Positions 62,301 to 64,000 of a stretch of DNA of 64,000 bases are shown piece after piece. The position numbers were made by a program, and so were the translations under genes. The notes beneath the pieces were generated by a model. The model was not told the origin of the DNA. It saw only the letters and a program-made list of their open reading frames with translations, and did not search any database. This stretch comes from Pyronema omphalodes. Lineage: Eukaryota; Ascomycota; Pezizomycetes; Pezizales; Pyronemataceae. The DNA lies in the NCBI GenBank assembly GCA_024516155.1, contig JAJJXM010000051.1:248001-312000 (forward strand), read 5' to 3'. The number at the start of each line of letters is the position of its first letter. The stretch's first letter is position 1.

Positions 62301-63886
62301 CAGCAACGTGCAGAGCGTGAAGCAAAGGAGAGGGAGGAGCGTATCCGTAAGGCGGATGAAGAAGAAGCCCAGCGTGAGAAGTTGCGCCAGGCAAGACTTC
62401 AGGAACACATGCCTGCGCCCCCTCCCGTCACTTCTCCCAAGCGTAACTCAAAGCCCCCGCCACCACCTCCCACTCGTAAGAACGATGCTCAGGTTAAGGC
62501 TGATGCCGAGAGAAAACGTCAAGAGGAGGAAGCTCTCCAAAGGGAACAGGAGGCAAAGGCTGCCGAGATTGAGGAGCTTGAGTATATCACCTTCACCTAG
62601 TATATGGAAATAAGAAGCTAATAAAACATAGACAACAAGCCAGCAATGAGGAAGATGAACTCCTTCGCGAGGAGGAAGCTGCTCAAGCCCGTCTCCGTGC
62701 CTTGGAGGAGGAGATGCGTCTTGGCAAACTCAAGAAGAAGGAAGAAGCAGCCAAGAAGAAGGCCGCTCTCGCCGCTCAGAAGGAGAAGGAAGCCCAGCTC
62801 GCTGAACGCCGGGCCAAGATCGAAGCTGCCCGCCGCGAAGAGGAGCGTTTGATGGAGCTAAAGCGTCAGCTTGAAGAGGAGGACTCTTCCTCTGACGATG
62901 AGGAGCCCGAGACCGTTGATCGTAGCCAGCCTACCATCCCCGCTCCTCCCCCTCCCCCTCCTCAAGCTCCCGCCGCACCCTCCCCAGCTCCTCCCATGCC
63001 CGGGGCTCTTCCTCCCTCTCCTCCAGCTGTTGCAACCCCTCCTCCTCCTCCTCCCCCGCCCCCTCCTGCTCCTCCTGCACCCCCTGCACCCCCCGTCCCT
63101 GCCCCTCAACCCCCGACTTCCTCCTCCAGCAACAACCCCTTCTTCGGCATGACCTCCGCCCCTCCTGCCGGTTCTAACAACCCATTCTTCGCCCTAACCA
63201 ACTCCTCCGCCCCCGCTCCTCCTCCTGCCAATAAGAAAGTCTATGTCCCTAACCATAACGACGACGACTGGAGCGATGACGAACCGGAAGACAGTGACGA
63301 CGAAGTTCCCACCCGCTTCAACGCCTCTAAAATGGCCGCAAACCTCTTCTCCAACATGGCCCCTGGTATTGCCTCTCCAGTCGAGGAACGTCCCAGCAGT
63401 GTTCCCCCTCCTGCACCTGTCATGACTCCTCCCCCTGCTCCTCCCAGCGCTCCTCCAAGCATGGGATTCGACGCACCTGCACCTCCTCCTCCCCCTCCTC
63501 CTCCTGCCCCAGAAATGGACTTCGGATCAGCACCCCCTCCTCCACCTCCTGCACCTATGGACTTCGGATTCGGATCCCCTGCCGCCCCACCACCACCTCC
63601 TCCCCCTCCTCCTGCACCAACGGACATGGGCTTCGGTGCCGCTCCCCCTGCTCCCCCTCCACCTCCTCCCGTACCCAGCATGCCAGGTATGATGGCGATG
63701 CCAGGAATGGCTGCGCCTGGAGCTGCTCCCCCGGCCCCTCCGGCACCGGCAATGGCTCCTATGGGTCCTCCCGCTGGATTACCGGATAGGGGTAATTTGT
63801 TGAGTGAGATTGGAATGGGGATTAAGTTGAAGAAGGCGGTTACTAAGGATAGGAGTTCGGCTGCTACTGCTGGTAGAGTACTTTAA
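59320..63886 (+). CDS. PAN1: Actin cytoskeleton-regulatory complex protein Pan1 (EH domains, WH2)
   Basis: Endocytic scaffold and Arp2/3 activator, 1483 residues. Exons are 59320-59878, 59932-62581 and 62644-63886. Parts in order: Gln-rich N-terminus with many QxTGF repeats; first EH domain around 155-260 ([35 protein letters not shown]); a second QPTGF-repeat region; second EH domain around 450-545 ([46 protein letters not shown]); long coiled coil; charged region; poly-Pro C-terminus with NNPFF motifs; and a terminal WH2-like segment ([17 protein letters not shown]). The second intron (62582-62643) is required because frame two ends at 62600 while the coiled coil resumes in another frame. 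Confidence 0.96.
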
Positions 63887-64000
63887 GGTTGTTGGTTTGG
63901 AGTGTGGTTGGATGCTTGTTTGAGAGGTGGAGTGGATGTGGTTTACTGGGTGAAGGTTGAAATGAAATGAAAGCTGGGCTTTGGATTGTGTTGTGTTGCG
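63887..64000. other. 3' flank of PAN1
   Basis: G/T-rich sequence after the PAN1 stop, probably 3' UTR; the window ends here. Confidence 0.6.

Overview
This window is nuclear DNA of a filamentous ascomycete (Pezizomycotina). The evidence is gene content (PAN1, HSE1, KRE33, TRS23, a VMA16 of the filamentous type, a mitochondrial 2-methylisocitrate lyase, a Gta3-type GatC), short 45-95 nt introns with GTANGT-like donors and CTAAC/CTGAC branch sites, and no operons. Introns are fairly dense (five in the 83-codon LSM5, seven in ARP3, six in HSE1), which would suit an early-diverging class such as Orbiliomycetes or Pezizomycetes, but the class is a guess. Long poly-C/poly-G tracts and minisatellites are common between genes and even inside introns. 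All gene models were assembled by hand from reading frames and splice signals. Every complete model sums to whole codons, but the splice sites are untested.

Layout. 0-7.3 kb: 3' part of ENP1, V-ATPase subunits c'' (VMA16) and E (VMA4) in tandem, then mitochondrial 2-methylisocitrate lyase. 7.3-9.6 kb: non-coding, with a cluster of minisatellites. 9.6-14.0 kb: an MFS sugar transporter and a drug/metabolite-superfamily transporter. 14.0-19.4 kb: gene-poor, with three copies (A, B, C) of a dispersed repeat unit carrying a 15-bp minisatellite. 19.4-41.6 kb: a housekeeping block with an amidohydrolase (probable uracil-5-carboxylate decarboxylase), RPB4, TRS23, RPN10, a Faf1-like ribosome factor, LEU5, ARP3, KRE33, KRR1, a mitochondrial GatC-like subunit, a P-loop kinase and a large uncharacterised membrane glycoprotein. 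42.2-43.0 kb: a predicted secreted GPI-anchored cysteine-rich protein. 43.0-50.7 kb: gene-poor, with copies D, E and F of the repeat. 50.7-64 kb: HSE1, a DEDD 3'-5' exonuclease, LSM5 and PAN1.

Functional themes. Four 90S/SSU-processome factors (ENP1, Faf1-like, KRE33, KRR1) lie within 37 kb, and KRE33/KRR1 share one divergent promoter. ARP3, PAN1 and HSE1 belong to actin-driven endocytosis and endosomal sorting. Two V1/Vo subunits are neighbours.

The least ordinary feature is the repeat family. At least six units (A-F) share a TATA box, a CT-rich tract, a variable 15-bp minisatellite and a conserved tail. Units A+B (about 16.0-17.85 kb) recur in inverted orientation as D+E (about 45.06-46.93 kb), so a 27-kb block of essential genes is bounded by near-identical inverted repeats. 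A second notable candidate is a box C/D snoRNA in the unusually long second intron of KRR1.
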